Shown: positions 1-6,658 of the stretch, in pieces | Layout of the letters: every line of letters starts with the position of its first letter | Numbering within the stretch: the stretch's first letter is position 1 | Source: UCB3 sp964415605 | GTDB taxonomy: Bacteria > Chloroflexota > Anaerolineae > Epilineales > Epilineaceae | Assembly: GCA_964415605.1 (NCBI GenBank) | Contig: CAYQBA010000001.1 | Coordinates: 1 to 58,953 of the forward strand | Length of the DNA stretch: 58,953 nt | Reading direction: 5' to 3' | The notes under the pieces: generated by a model | Told to the model about the DNA's origin: nothing | Database searches by the model: none | The model's input: the letters and a program-made list of their open reading frames with translations, nothing else | Translations under genes and position numbers: made by a program

Positions 1-279
1 CCCGACTTCGAAGCGAACCACCACCCGGGGCGCCGCCGGGGCGGGGGCGGGGGGGGCGCGGGCGGGGCGCGGGGCGCGGGGGCGCGCCGGGGCCGCCACG
101 GCGTGGGCACGCCACGGGCCGTGCGCGCCGGGGATGGCGGTCGCGCCTGACGCTGTCGGCAAGGCCATCGGGCCGGGCGCCGGCCAGCCGGCCGCCACGT
201 CCGCCGCGCCGCCGGCCACGGCCAAGGCGACGCCCGCGAGCGCGGGCGCCAGGATCGCGGCGCGGCGGACGTGACGCAT
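1..279 (-). CDS. N-terminal fragment of a secreted protein (possibly a subtilase), cut by the left edge
   Basis: An ATG at 279 follows a GGGGAG ribosome-binding site by 6 bases and opens a frame with no stop for 93 codons to the window edge. The product starts with MRHVRR and a hydrophobic Ala/Val/Leu stretch, a typical Sec signal peptide, followed by an Ala/Pro/Arg-rich linker. The last visible residues are PRVVVRFEVG. The subtilase at 22831-24342 has the same layout (signal peptide, Ala/Pro linker, then RHVVRFLPG at the start of its propeptide), so a second subtilase is possible, but no catalytic residue is visible. The G-rich DNA at 40-110 is codable as this linker. Confidence 0.5.
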   Translation of the reverse strand, partial: MRHVRRAAILAPALAGVALAVAGGAADVAAGWPAPGPMALPTASGATAIPGAHGPWRAHAVAAPARPRAPRPARAPPAPAPAAPRVVVRFEVG

Positions 280-310
280 GTCGGTCTCCCCGTTGCCTGC
301 GTGGCCGGCC

Positions 311-375
311 GCCCCGATCGCGCGCGCCCGGCCGCCGGGAGGTCAAACCCCAGCCCGCCGCCGCGCGATCGGGGC
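311..375 (-). terminator. Perfect 14-bp inverted repeat after the molybdenum hydroxylase operon
   Basis: Bases 311-324 (GCCCCGATCGCGCG) are perfectly complementary to 362-375, with a 37-base loop that can pair further. It starts 14 bases downstream of the stop codon of the large subunit gene. There is no T-run, so this is either a GC hairpin terminator without a U-tract or an mRNA 3' end stabiliser. Confidence 0.5.
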
Positions 376-388
376 CATCTTCATCCGA

Positions 389-2809
389 TCAAGGGCGCCC
401 GGTGCCCGTCCAGGGCAGGAACACCTTCGACGCCGTCTCGGGCGGCGCGTCCGTCGGCCGCGGCGGCGGCGCCGTCGGCGGGACCGCGGTCGGGGCGGCC
501 GTCGGGACCGCGGTCGGCACGGCCGTCGGGGCGCCCGGCACGGCCACGTCCTCGGGGCGGATCGGCAGCCGCCGGACGCGGATGCCGGTGGCGGCGAAGA
601 CCGCGTTGATCACGGCCGCCGGCATCGCGGGGTAGCCGAGCTCGCCCATGCCGCCGGCCGTGGCGCTCTTGCCGGTGATGAGGTGCACCTCGATCGGCGG
701 CGTGTCGGCCATCCGGAACCAGACGTAGTCGAGGAACGTCCGCTCCTGGATCCGGCCGCCGTCGACCGTGATGGCCGCCCCGAGGGCGGTCGACAGGCCG
801 TCGACCGTGGCGCCCTGGATCTGGGCCTCGACGCCGAGCGGGTTGATGGCCTGACCGCAATCGACGGCGGCGACGACGCGCAAGACCTTGATGGCGCCGC
901 TCGGCGCGACCTCGAGCTCGACCACTTGGGCCACGTACGAGCTCCACGCCGCGCAGGCCGCGATGCCGCGGCCCCGCCGCGCGGGCAGCGGGGTGCCCCA
1001 GCCGGCCTTCTCGGCCGCCAGCTCGAGCACGCCCCGCAGGCGGGGGTTCGTCGCGTTCGCCAGCCGGAAGGCCAAGGGGTCCTGATCGGCCGCGTGGGCC
1101 AGCATGTCCATCAGGACCTCGTTGGCGGGATTGGTCTGCGAGTGCGACACCGAGCGCCACGCCCCGACCGACACCGGGTCGCCGACCCCGACCGCCAGCA
1201 CGTCGGGCGACCCGACGCTGTAGCTCGGGCGCGCCTGGTTGGCGAGGTTCGGGTTCGGCCCGTTGCCGCTGCCGCCGGAGGCCAGGTGGTGCTGCCAGGC
1301 GACGATCTTGCCGGCCGCGTCGACCGCGCCGCGCAGGCGGTGGTGGCTGGCCGGGCGGAAGTTGTCGGTCCGCATGTCGTCGTCGCGCGGGTACAGGAGC
1401 TTGACTGGGGCGCCGAGGCGCTTCGCCAGCGTCACGGCCTCGCGCACCCACTCGGTGCCGCCGCGCCGGCCGAAGCCGCCGCCCATCAGCATGCAGTTCA
1501 CCGTGACGTTGGCCTCGGGGACCGCGGCCGCCTGGGCCGCCGCCTGACGGGCGCTCGACGGGCTCTGCGTGCCGACCCAGACCGTGACGCGGTCGCCCGC
1601 CACCTCGGCCATGCACGTCATCGGCTCCATCGTGGCGTGGGCCAGGAACGGCAGGTCGAGCGTCGTCTCGACGATGCGCGCGCCCAGCCCCTCGATGGGC
1701 GCCGGCGCGGGCAGCGCGGCGGCCTTGGCGGCCATGATCGCGCCGCTGGCGAGGCCGGCGTTGCCGCGGTCGTCCCATTCCACCTGGAGCGCCGCGCGCC
1801 CCTGGAGCGCCGCCCAGGTGTGCTCGCCGACGACGGCGACGCCGTTGCCCACCGTGACGACGTCGAGCACGCCCGGAACGGCGCGTGCCGCGGCATCGTC
1901 GACGCGCCGGACACGGCCGCCGACGTACGGTGACTTGCTGACGACAGCGTAGCGCGTGCCCGGCCGCGCCGGATCCAGCGCGAACTGCGCCCGGCCGGTG
2001 ACGACGTCGGGGTTGTCGACGCGCGGCGTCGGGCGGCCGACGATCTTGAACTCCGCGGGGCTCTTGAGCCGGACGGCGTTGGCGGCCGGCGGCGTGCGGC
2101 GCGCGGCGTCGGCGGCTAGCACGCCGTAGCCCAGGCGGCGCCCGTCGTCGGCGATGACCTCGCCGCGCTCGGTGCGGCAGCGCGTGGCCGCGATCCCCCA
2201 GCGCGACGCGGCCGCGTCGACGAGCATCTGGCGCGCGGCGGCGCCGGCGGCGCGCAGGCCGCCGTTGGTGGGGTTGAACGCGCTCATCGTGCTGCCGCTG
2301 CCGGCCACGCCCTGGTTGCCGTAGGCGTTGTCGGCGGGAGCCTGGACGACCGTCACCGCACCCCAATCGGCGTCGAGCTCCTCGGCGACGATCATCGCCA
2401 GGGTCGTGCGGATGCCCTGGCCGAGGTCGCCCTTGTGGGCGGTGATGGTCACCGTCCCGTCCGGGCTGATGCCCACCCATTGGCTGATCCGGGCGGCGCC
2501 GGGCTGTGCCGGCCCGTCGGCCGCGGTCACCCCCGCGGCGGCGAGACCCGGGCCGTCGAGCCCGGCCGTGCGCGGCGTGACGAAGCCGACGACGCGGTCG
2601 AACGGGCCGATGACCGCGGCGAGCTGGAAGCCGGCCGTGAGCTTGAGGACGTCGCGCCGAGAGAGGGCGTGGGGAGGCGTGGGGCTCGTGGCGCCGGCGT
2701 CGGGGGTCGCCGAGCCGGGCGGAGCGCCGGCGCGGGGAGCGGTCGCATTGGGGAAGGCGGCGGCAGAGCCTGTCGCCGGGTCGGGCGAGCCTGCGACGCG
2801 CGTGGTCAT
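389..2809 (-). CDS. Molybdopterin-binding subunit of a xanthine oxidase-family hydroxylase (IorB/aldehyde dehydrogenase-like), Tat-exported
   Basis: This 806-residue protein is the large subunit of a two-component hydroxylase of the isoquinoline 1-oxidoreductase/membrane aldehyde dehydrogenase type, which oxidises aldehydes or N-heterocycles with water through a molybdenum cofactor. A twin-arginine signal SRRDVLKLTAGF lies at residues 50-61, so export as a folded complex with the iron-sulfur partner is expected. Cofactor-domain signatures include HKGDLGQGIRT, the loop GGGFGRR and GGMGELGYP, whose Glu (about residue 723) is the usual catalytic base. The start is the ATG at 2809, which overlaps the stop of the small subunit gene (ATGA). 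Residues from about 760 form a PTAVP-type tail ending in FLPWTGTGRP, absent from textbook family members. The substrate cannot be read from sequence. Confidence 0.88.
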   Translation of the reverse strand: MTTRVAGSPDPATGSAAAFPNATAPRAGAPPGSATPDAGATSPTPPHALSRRDVLKLTAGFQLAAVIGPFDRVVGFVTPRTAGLDGPGLAAAGVTAADGPAQPGAARISQWVGISPDGTVTITAHKGDLGQGIRTTLAMIVAEELDADWGAVTVVQAPADNAYGNQGVAGSGSTMSAFNPTNGGLRAAGAAARQMLVDAAASRWGIAATRCRTERGEVIADDGRRLGYGVLAADAARRTPPAANAVRLKSPAEFKIVGRPTPRVDNPDVVTGRAQFALDPARPGTRYAVVSKSPYVGGRVRRVDDAAARAVPGVLDVVTVGNGVAVVGEHTWAALQGRAALQVEWDDRGNAGLASGAIMAAKAAALPAPAPIEGLGARIVETTLDLPFLAHATMEPMTCMAEVAGDRVTVWVGTQSPSSARQAAAQAAAVPEANVTVNCMLMGGGFGRRGGTEWVREAVTLAKRLGAPVKLLYPRDDDMRTDNFRPASHHRLRGAVDAAGKIVAWQHHLASGGSGNGPNPNLANQARPSYSVGSPDVLAVGVGDPVSVGAWRSVSHSQTNPANEVLMDMLAHAADQDPLAFRLANATNPRLRGVLELAAEKAGWGTPLPARRGRGIAACAAWSSYVAQVVELEVAPSGAIKVLRVVAAVDCGQAINPLGVEAQIQGATVDGLSTALGAAITVDGGRIQERTFLDYVWFRMADTPPIEVHLITGKSATAGGMGELGYPAMPAAVINAVFAATGIRVRRLPIRPEDVAVPGAPTAVPTAVPTAAPTAVPPTAPPPRPTDAPPETASKVFLPWTGTGRP

Positions 2810-3270
2810 GCGCGGGCCTCCTTCGCGGCGCGGTGGATGGCGGCGCGAATGCGGACGTAGGTGCCGCAGCGGCAGACGTTGCCCGCCATCGCGGCGTCGA
2901 TCTGCGCGTCGGTCGGCGCGGGATGGGCAGCGAGCAGCGCGGCCGCGCCCATGATCTGCCCGGCCTGGCAGTAGCCGCACTGCGGCACGTCCTCGGCCAC
3001 CCAAGCCTGCTGCAGGGGGTGGCTGCCGTCCGCCGCCAGCCCTTCGATGGTCGTGACGGCGCGGCCGCGAACCTGCGCGGCGCGCACGAGGCAGCTCGGC
3101 TCCGCGCCGCCGTCGACGAGGACCATGCAGGCGCCGCAGTCGCCCTCGCCGCAGCCGTACTTGGTGCCGGTCAGCCCGATGAGATCGCGCAGGACCCACA
3201 GGAGAGGCATGTCATCCGGCGCCTCGACCTCGTGTGCCCGGCCGTTCAGCGTGAACGCGTGTCGTGCCAT
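2806..3270 (-). CDS. [2Fe-2S] subunit of the molybdenum hydroxylase (IorA-like)
   Basis: A 154-residue electron-transfer partner of the large subunit. The plant-type ferredoxin cluster is bound by Cys40, Cys45, Cys48 and Cys60 (GCGEGDCGACMV), and the second cluster by Cys98, Cys101, Cys133 and Cys135 (CGYCQAGQ and NVCRCGTY), as in other small subunits of this family. The frame is open to 3324, but the ATG at 3270 is preferred: AAGGAG sits 9 bases upstream and the protein then starts with MARHAFTLNG, the usual family start. It is the first gene of the operon, with a strong promoter 170 bases upstream. No signal peptide is present, so export would be by hitch-hiking on the Tat signal of the large subunit. 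Confidence 0.92.
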   Translation of the reverse strand: MARHAFTLNGRAHEVEAPDDMPLLWVLRDLIGLTGTKYGCGEGDCGACMVLVDGGAEPSCLVRAAQVRGRAVTTIEGLAADGSHPLQQAWVAEDVPQCGYCQAGQIMGAAALLAAHPAPTDAQIDAAMAGNVCRCGTYVRIRAAIHRAAKEARA

Positions 3271-3440
3271 CGACTTCGACTCCTTCGACGCGTGGGGGTC
3301 GCCCGGACCCGCGGGTGTCGTCATGCTTCGACGGGCGGCGCTGCGTGGGGCTCCCGGGCGGTGCGGGCGGCGGCCGGGCCGTGCGCGCCGATGCCGTCCA
3401 TGGCGCCGATGGAATGGGGAGCCCCGATCGTCAGACAGCC

Positions 3441-3469
3441 AGGATAGACCGGCCGGCGCGCCGCGTCAA
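3441..3469 (-). promoter_or_regulatory. Sigma70-type promoter for the hydroxylase operon
   Basis: On the minus strand TTGACG (3469-3464) and TATCCT (3446-3441) are separated by exactly 17 bases. Transcription would start near 3434, leaving a leader of about 165 bases. Confidence 0.7.
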
Positions 3470-3506
3470 CCGGCCCCGTGCCGTCTCGCCCATGGCTGGA
3501 AGCGCC

Positions 3507-3535
3507 TTGACGGTCACCGCCGCCGCCGCTAGACT
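3507..3535 (+). promoter_or_regulatory. Sigma70-type promoter for the antiporter gene
   Basis: TTGACG (3507-3512) and TAGACT (3530-3535) are separated by exactly 17 bases. The predicted start of transcription is near 3542, 37 bases before the ATG. Confidence 0.7.
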
Positions 3536-3578
3536 GCTTGGACACGCGTGGGCCTCCCGCCGACACCCCGGAGCCGTC

Positions 3579-5267
3579 ATGGGCATCGCCGCCGACATCG
3601 CGATCATCGTCGTTGCCGGCCTGGCCGGCGGGCTCGTCGCGCAGCGCCTGCGCCAGCCGCTGATCCTCGGCTACATCCTAGCCGGCATCCTCGTCGGGCC
3701 GTACACCGGCGGCGTCACGGTCACCGAGGTCCACGACATCGAGCTGCTGGCCGAGATCGGCGTCGCGCTGTTGTTGTTCGCGCTCGGCCTCGAGTTCTCG
3801 CTGGGCGAGCTGCGGCCGGTGCGGCGCATCGCGCTCGTCGGCACCCCGATCCAGGTTGTCCTGACCATCGCCTACGGCTTCGGCACGGCGCGCCTCCTGG
3901 GCTGGGAGGTGATCCCCGCGCTCTGGTTCGGAGCCCTGATCTCGCTATCGAGCACCATGGTCGTCCTCAAGTCCTTGGGACACCTCGGCCTCATGGGCTC
4001 GCTGCCCGGCCACGTCATGATCGGCATGCTCATCGCCCAGGACCTCGTCTTCGTCCCGCTCATGATCCTCCTCCCCGAGGTCGCCGACCTCGGGGAGGGC
4101 GCCGGCGCGCTGGCCGGCGCCGTGCTGCGTGCCGTCGCGTTCCTGGCCGCCATGGTCGTCGGCGGCACCCGGCTCTTGCCGGCCCTCATGGCACGGATCG
4201 CCCGCTGGAACAGCCGCGAGCTGTTCCTCATCGCGGTGATCGCCATCGGGCTCGGGGTGGCGTACGTCACGTACCTCTCCGGCCTTTCGTTCGCGTTCGG
4301 GGCGTTCGTGGCCGGCATGGTCCTGGGCGGATCGCGCTACAGCCACCAGGCGCTGGGCGACATCATCCCCTTGCGCGACCTGTTCGGGCTGCTGTTCTTC
4401 GCGTCGGTCGGCATGCTCCTCGACCCGGGCTTCGTCGCCGCCAACCTCGCCACCGTGGCCGTGCTGGTCGCCGTCGTCGCCGCCGGCAAGGCCGCGATCG
4501 TCGCCGGGCTCGCCCGGCTGTTCGGCTACCGCAGCGCCGTGCCGCTCACGCTCGGGCTCGGCCTCTTCCAGGTCGGGGAGCTGTCGTTCGTCCTGGCGCG
4601 CGTCGGCCTCCGCGAAGGGGCCCTCAACCCCGACGCCTACGCGCTGACCTTGGCCACGGCCGTCATCACCATGGGCCTGACGCCGCTTGTCCTGCGCACC
4701 GCCGAGCCCATCTACGCCTGGGTGCGCCGACGCCACCCGTCAGAGCCCCCCGCGGTCGCCAACCTGCCGGACGGGGAGATCGACGGGCACGTCATCGTCG
4801 CCGGCGGCGGCCGGGTGGGCCAACAGATCGCGCACGCGCTGCGCTCGGTCGGTGCGTCGTTCGTCATCGTCGAGCTCGACCACCACCGCCTCGAGGAGTG
4901 CGCCGCGGCCGGCCTGCCGGCGGTGTTCGGGGATGCGCAGATGCAGCCGGTCATCGAGGCCGCCGGCATCCGGCGCGCCCGGCTGCTGATCAGCACCGTG
5001 CCGGCCCCGCACGTCACCGAGCGCCTGTTGGCGGACGCGCGGCGGCTGAACCCCGAGCTGCGCGTGATCGCGCGCGCCACGAGCATCGCCGAAATGCACA
5101 CCCTGCAGGCCCTTGGGGCGGACCAGGTGGTGCAACCCGAGCTCGAGGGCGGGGTGGCGATGGCGCGCGAGGCGCTGACGGCGCTGGCCTACCCCCCGGG
5201 GCGCATCGAGCGGCACCTCGACGCGGTGCGCGCCGCGCTCTCCGGCGGGGACGAGCCGGACTGGTGA
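3579..5267 (+). CDS. CPA2-family cation/proton antiporter with a TrkA-N domain (KefB type)
   Basis: A 562-residue inner-membrane antiporter. Residues 1-380 are about a dozen hydrophobic segments of the Na/H exchanger fold; the motif AQDLVFVP (153-160) carries the conserved acidic pair region of CPA2 transporters. Residues 402-520 are a Rossmann-type TrkA-N domain with the nucleotide-binding glycines GGGRVGQ (409-415) and an acidic Glu at the end of the second strand, so transport is probably gated by NAD(H). No TrkA-C domain follows. The ATG at 3579 is chosen over upstream in-frame codons because the transporter fold starts there, GGAG precedes it and the promoter lies just upstream. Potassium or sodium efflux in exchange for protons is the likely role. 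Confidence 0.88.
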   Translation: MGIAADIAIIVVAGLAGGLVAQRLRQPLILGYILAGILVGPYTGGVTVTEVHDIELLAEIGVALLLFALGLEFSLGELRPVRRIALVGTPIQVVLTIAYGFGTARLLGWEVIPALWFGALISLSSTMVVLKSLGHLGLMGSLPGHVMIGMLIAQDLVFVPLMILLPEVADLGEGAGALAGAVLRAVAFLAAMVVGGTRLLPALMARIARWNSRELFLIAVIAIGLGVAYVTYLSGLSFAFGAFVAGMVLGGSRYSHQALGDIIPLRDLFGLLFFASVGMLLDPGFVAANLATVAVLVAVVAAGKAAIVAGLARLFGYRSAVPLTLGLGLFQVGELSFVLARVGLREGALNPDAYALTLATAVITMGLTPLVLRTAEPIYAWVRRRHPSEPPAVANLPDGEIDGHVIVAGGGRVGQQIAHALRSVGASFVIVELDHHRLEECAAAGLPAVFGDAQMQPVIEAAGIRRARLLISTVPAPHVTERLLADARRLNPELRVIARATSIAEMHTLQALGADQVVQPELEGGVAMAREALTALAYPPGRIERHLDAVRAALSGGDEPDW

Positions 5268-5288
5268 CGGCGGGACATCGGCCGCGGC

Positions 5289-5310
5289 GGCGGGCATCTC
5301 GCCGCCCGCC
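5289..5310. terminator. Small hairpin between convergent genes
   Basis: GGCGGGC (5289-5295) pairs with GCCCGCC (5304-5310) over an 8-base loop. It lies between the antiporter and dioxygenase stops and has no T-run; a weak candidate for termination in both directions. Confidence 0.3.
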
Positions 5311-5313
5311 CCC

Positions 5314-6297
5314 TCAGCGTGTGCGCAAAGGCGGCAACGCGGCCTCGATGTCGGCGCGCCGCGGCTCGAGCCACGGCGGCAGGATCAGGCGCTCGCCGAG
5401 GCGCGCCGCGTCCTCGTCGCGCGCGAAGCCCGGCCCGTCGGTCGCCAGCTCGAACAGCACGCCGCCGGGCTCGCGGAAGTACACCGACTGGAACCAGAAC
5501 CGGTCGATGGTCTCGGTCGGCCGGAGGCCCGCGTCGGCCACCGCCGCCCGCACCGCCAGCTCGGTCGTGGCATCCGGCACGCGCCAGGCCACGTGGTGGA
5601 CCACGCCGGTGCCCCACGCCCCCAGCCGCGCGCCGGGCTCGGCGCGCAGCTCGGCGTACGTCCCCGAGCCGCCGTCCGCCGCCGCGTAGCGGGTCCAGCC
5701 ACCGTCCTCCCCGACCCGCGTGAACCCCAGGACGCCCGTCATGAACCGTGCCGTCGGCTCGGCATCGCGGACGACCAGGCGCACCGCGTGCATCCCGCGG
5801 ATCTGATGCGCCTCGGGCACCGGGCTTGCCGGCCACGGCGCGAAGGGGCGCGCGCCCGCCGTCTCGACCAGCGCCAGCCGCAGGCCGTGCGGGTCGGCGA
5901 ACGGGAGCGTCGGCTCGCTGAACCGCGTTGCCGCCCCGTCGCGCGCCACCGCGTGCCGATCGAACCACGCCGCCCACCAGGCCAGGCTGCCGGGCGGGAC
6001 GGCGAATGGGATCTCCTCCGCCAGGCCAGCGCCCGACCGCCCCAGGCCCATCTCGGGCCACGGGAAGAACGTGATATCCGTGCCCGGCGTGCCCGCCGCA
6101 TCGGCGTAGAAGAGGTGATAGGTCGTCGGCGCATCCTGGTTGACGCTGCGCTTCACGAGGCGCAGGCCCAGCACGCGCGTGTAGAAGTCCAGGTTCGCCT
6201 GCGCGTCGCCGGCGATCGCGGTCACGTGGTGGATGCCGAGCACGCCGGTCGCGGGGGCGGCGGTCGGTGCGGTCGGGGTCCCCGTCGCGTCGGACAT
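5314..6297 (-). CDS. Ring-cleaving dioxygenase of the VOC (glyoxalase) superfamily, MhqO-like
   Basis: A 327-residue protein built of two paired glyoxalase-fold modules. The first opens with LGIHHVTAIAGD and continues LDFYTRVLGLRLVKRSVNQD, the usual start of the MhqO/PcpA-like family. Candidate metal ligands are the His of GIHHV, the second-module His of VVHHVAWRV and the Glu of VLFELATDGPGF. Family members open hydroquinone or catechol rings using Fe(II) or Mn(II) and often act in quinone detoxification. The start at 6297 is chosen over an ATG 24 bases upstream because AAAAGGAG precedes it by 9 bases. It is a single-gene unit with its own -10 element; the substrate is not determined. Confidence 0.85.
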   Translation of the reverse strand: MSDATGTPTAPTAAPATGVLGIHHVTAIAGDAQANLDFYTRVLGLRLVKRSVNQDAPTTYHLFYADAAGTPGTDITFFPWPEMGLGRSGAGLAEEIPFAVPPGSLAWWAAWFDRHAVARDGAATRFSEPTLPFADPHGLRLALVETAGARPFAPWPASPVPEAHQIRGMHAVRLVVRDAEPTARFMTGVLGFTRVGEDGGWTRYAAADGGSGTYAELRAEPGARLGAWGTGVVHHVAWRVPDATTELAVRAAVADAGLRPTETIDRFWFQSVYFREPGGVLFELATDGPGFARDEDAARLGERLILPPWLEPRRADIEAALPPLRTR

Positions 6298-6333
6298 GGG
6301 CGCTGTCTCCTTTTGTGCCATTCCGTGGGGCCA

Positions 6334-6339
6334 AGGATA
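6334..6339 (-). promoter_or_regulatory. -10 element of the dioxygenase gene
   Basis: TATCCT on the minus strand, identical to the -10 at 3441-3446, 37 bases before the start codon. No clear -35 is seen at 16-18 bases. Confidence 0.4.
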
Positions 6340-6562
6340 GCCGGTGGGGGCCGGGCAAAGAGGCCGGACGGCGTGGCGATGCCTGGCGCCGAGCCACGGT
6401 CGATCACCGGCACGCGGATCAGGCGCGTTGAACCTGACGGGGTGATGCTTCGCTCTGACGCCGCTGCGGCCCCCCCCATCGCCCCCGACTGTCCACCCCC
6501 GCCCCCGTGAGGCGACAGGGGGCGGATAGCGGCGCGACCGAGGGGCTGTTGGCGGAGACAGC

Positions 6563-6596
6563 GCGGCCGCCGTCGCGCATGCACGACGGCGGCCGC
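6563..6596 (-). terminator. Perfect 13-bp GC hairpin
   Basis: GCGGCCGCCGTCG (6563-6575) pairs perfectly with 6584-6596 around an 8-base loop, 62 bases after the stop codon of the 827-residue secreted protein. No U-tract follows. Confidence 0.5.
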
Positions 6597-6658
6597 TGGT
6601 CGAGATCAGGCCACGGGGCCGCGGCGACCTCCTGGCCGCCCCACCCCCGCGCGATCGC

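Larger units (their letters stand above)
3271..3578. other. Divergent intergenic region between the hydroxylase operon and the antiporter
   Basis: These 308 bases hold two back-to-back promoters (3441-3469 minus, 3507-3535 plus). The hydroxylase leader is about 165 bases and contains a 9-bp inverted repeat (GGGGCTCCC near 3347 and GGGAGCCCC near 3417) that could fold in the mRNA. No gene is supported here. Confidence 0.5.
6298..6658. other. Intergenic region, 361 bases
   Basis: It holds the -10 element of the dioxygenase gene (6334-6339) and a 13-bp hairpin following the neighbouring gene (6563-6596). No coding region or RNA gene is supported. Confidence 0.5.

Noticed and set aside
389..424. 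LPWTG near the end of the molybdenum hydroxylase as a sortase site
   Set aside because: No hydrophobic helix or basic tail follows; only five residues remain after the motif.
3548..5689. Plus-strand frame of 713 codons over the antiporter
   Set aside because: Out-of-frame shadow of the antiporter, rich in Arg, Pro and His.
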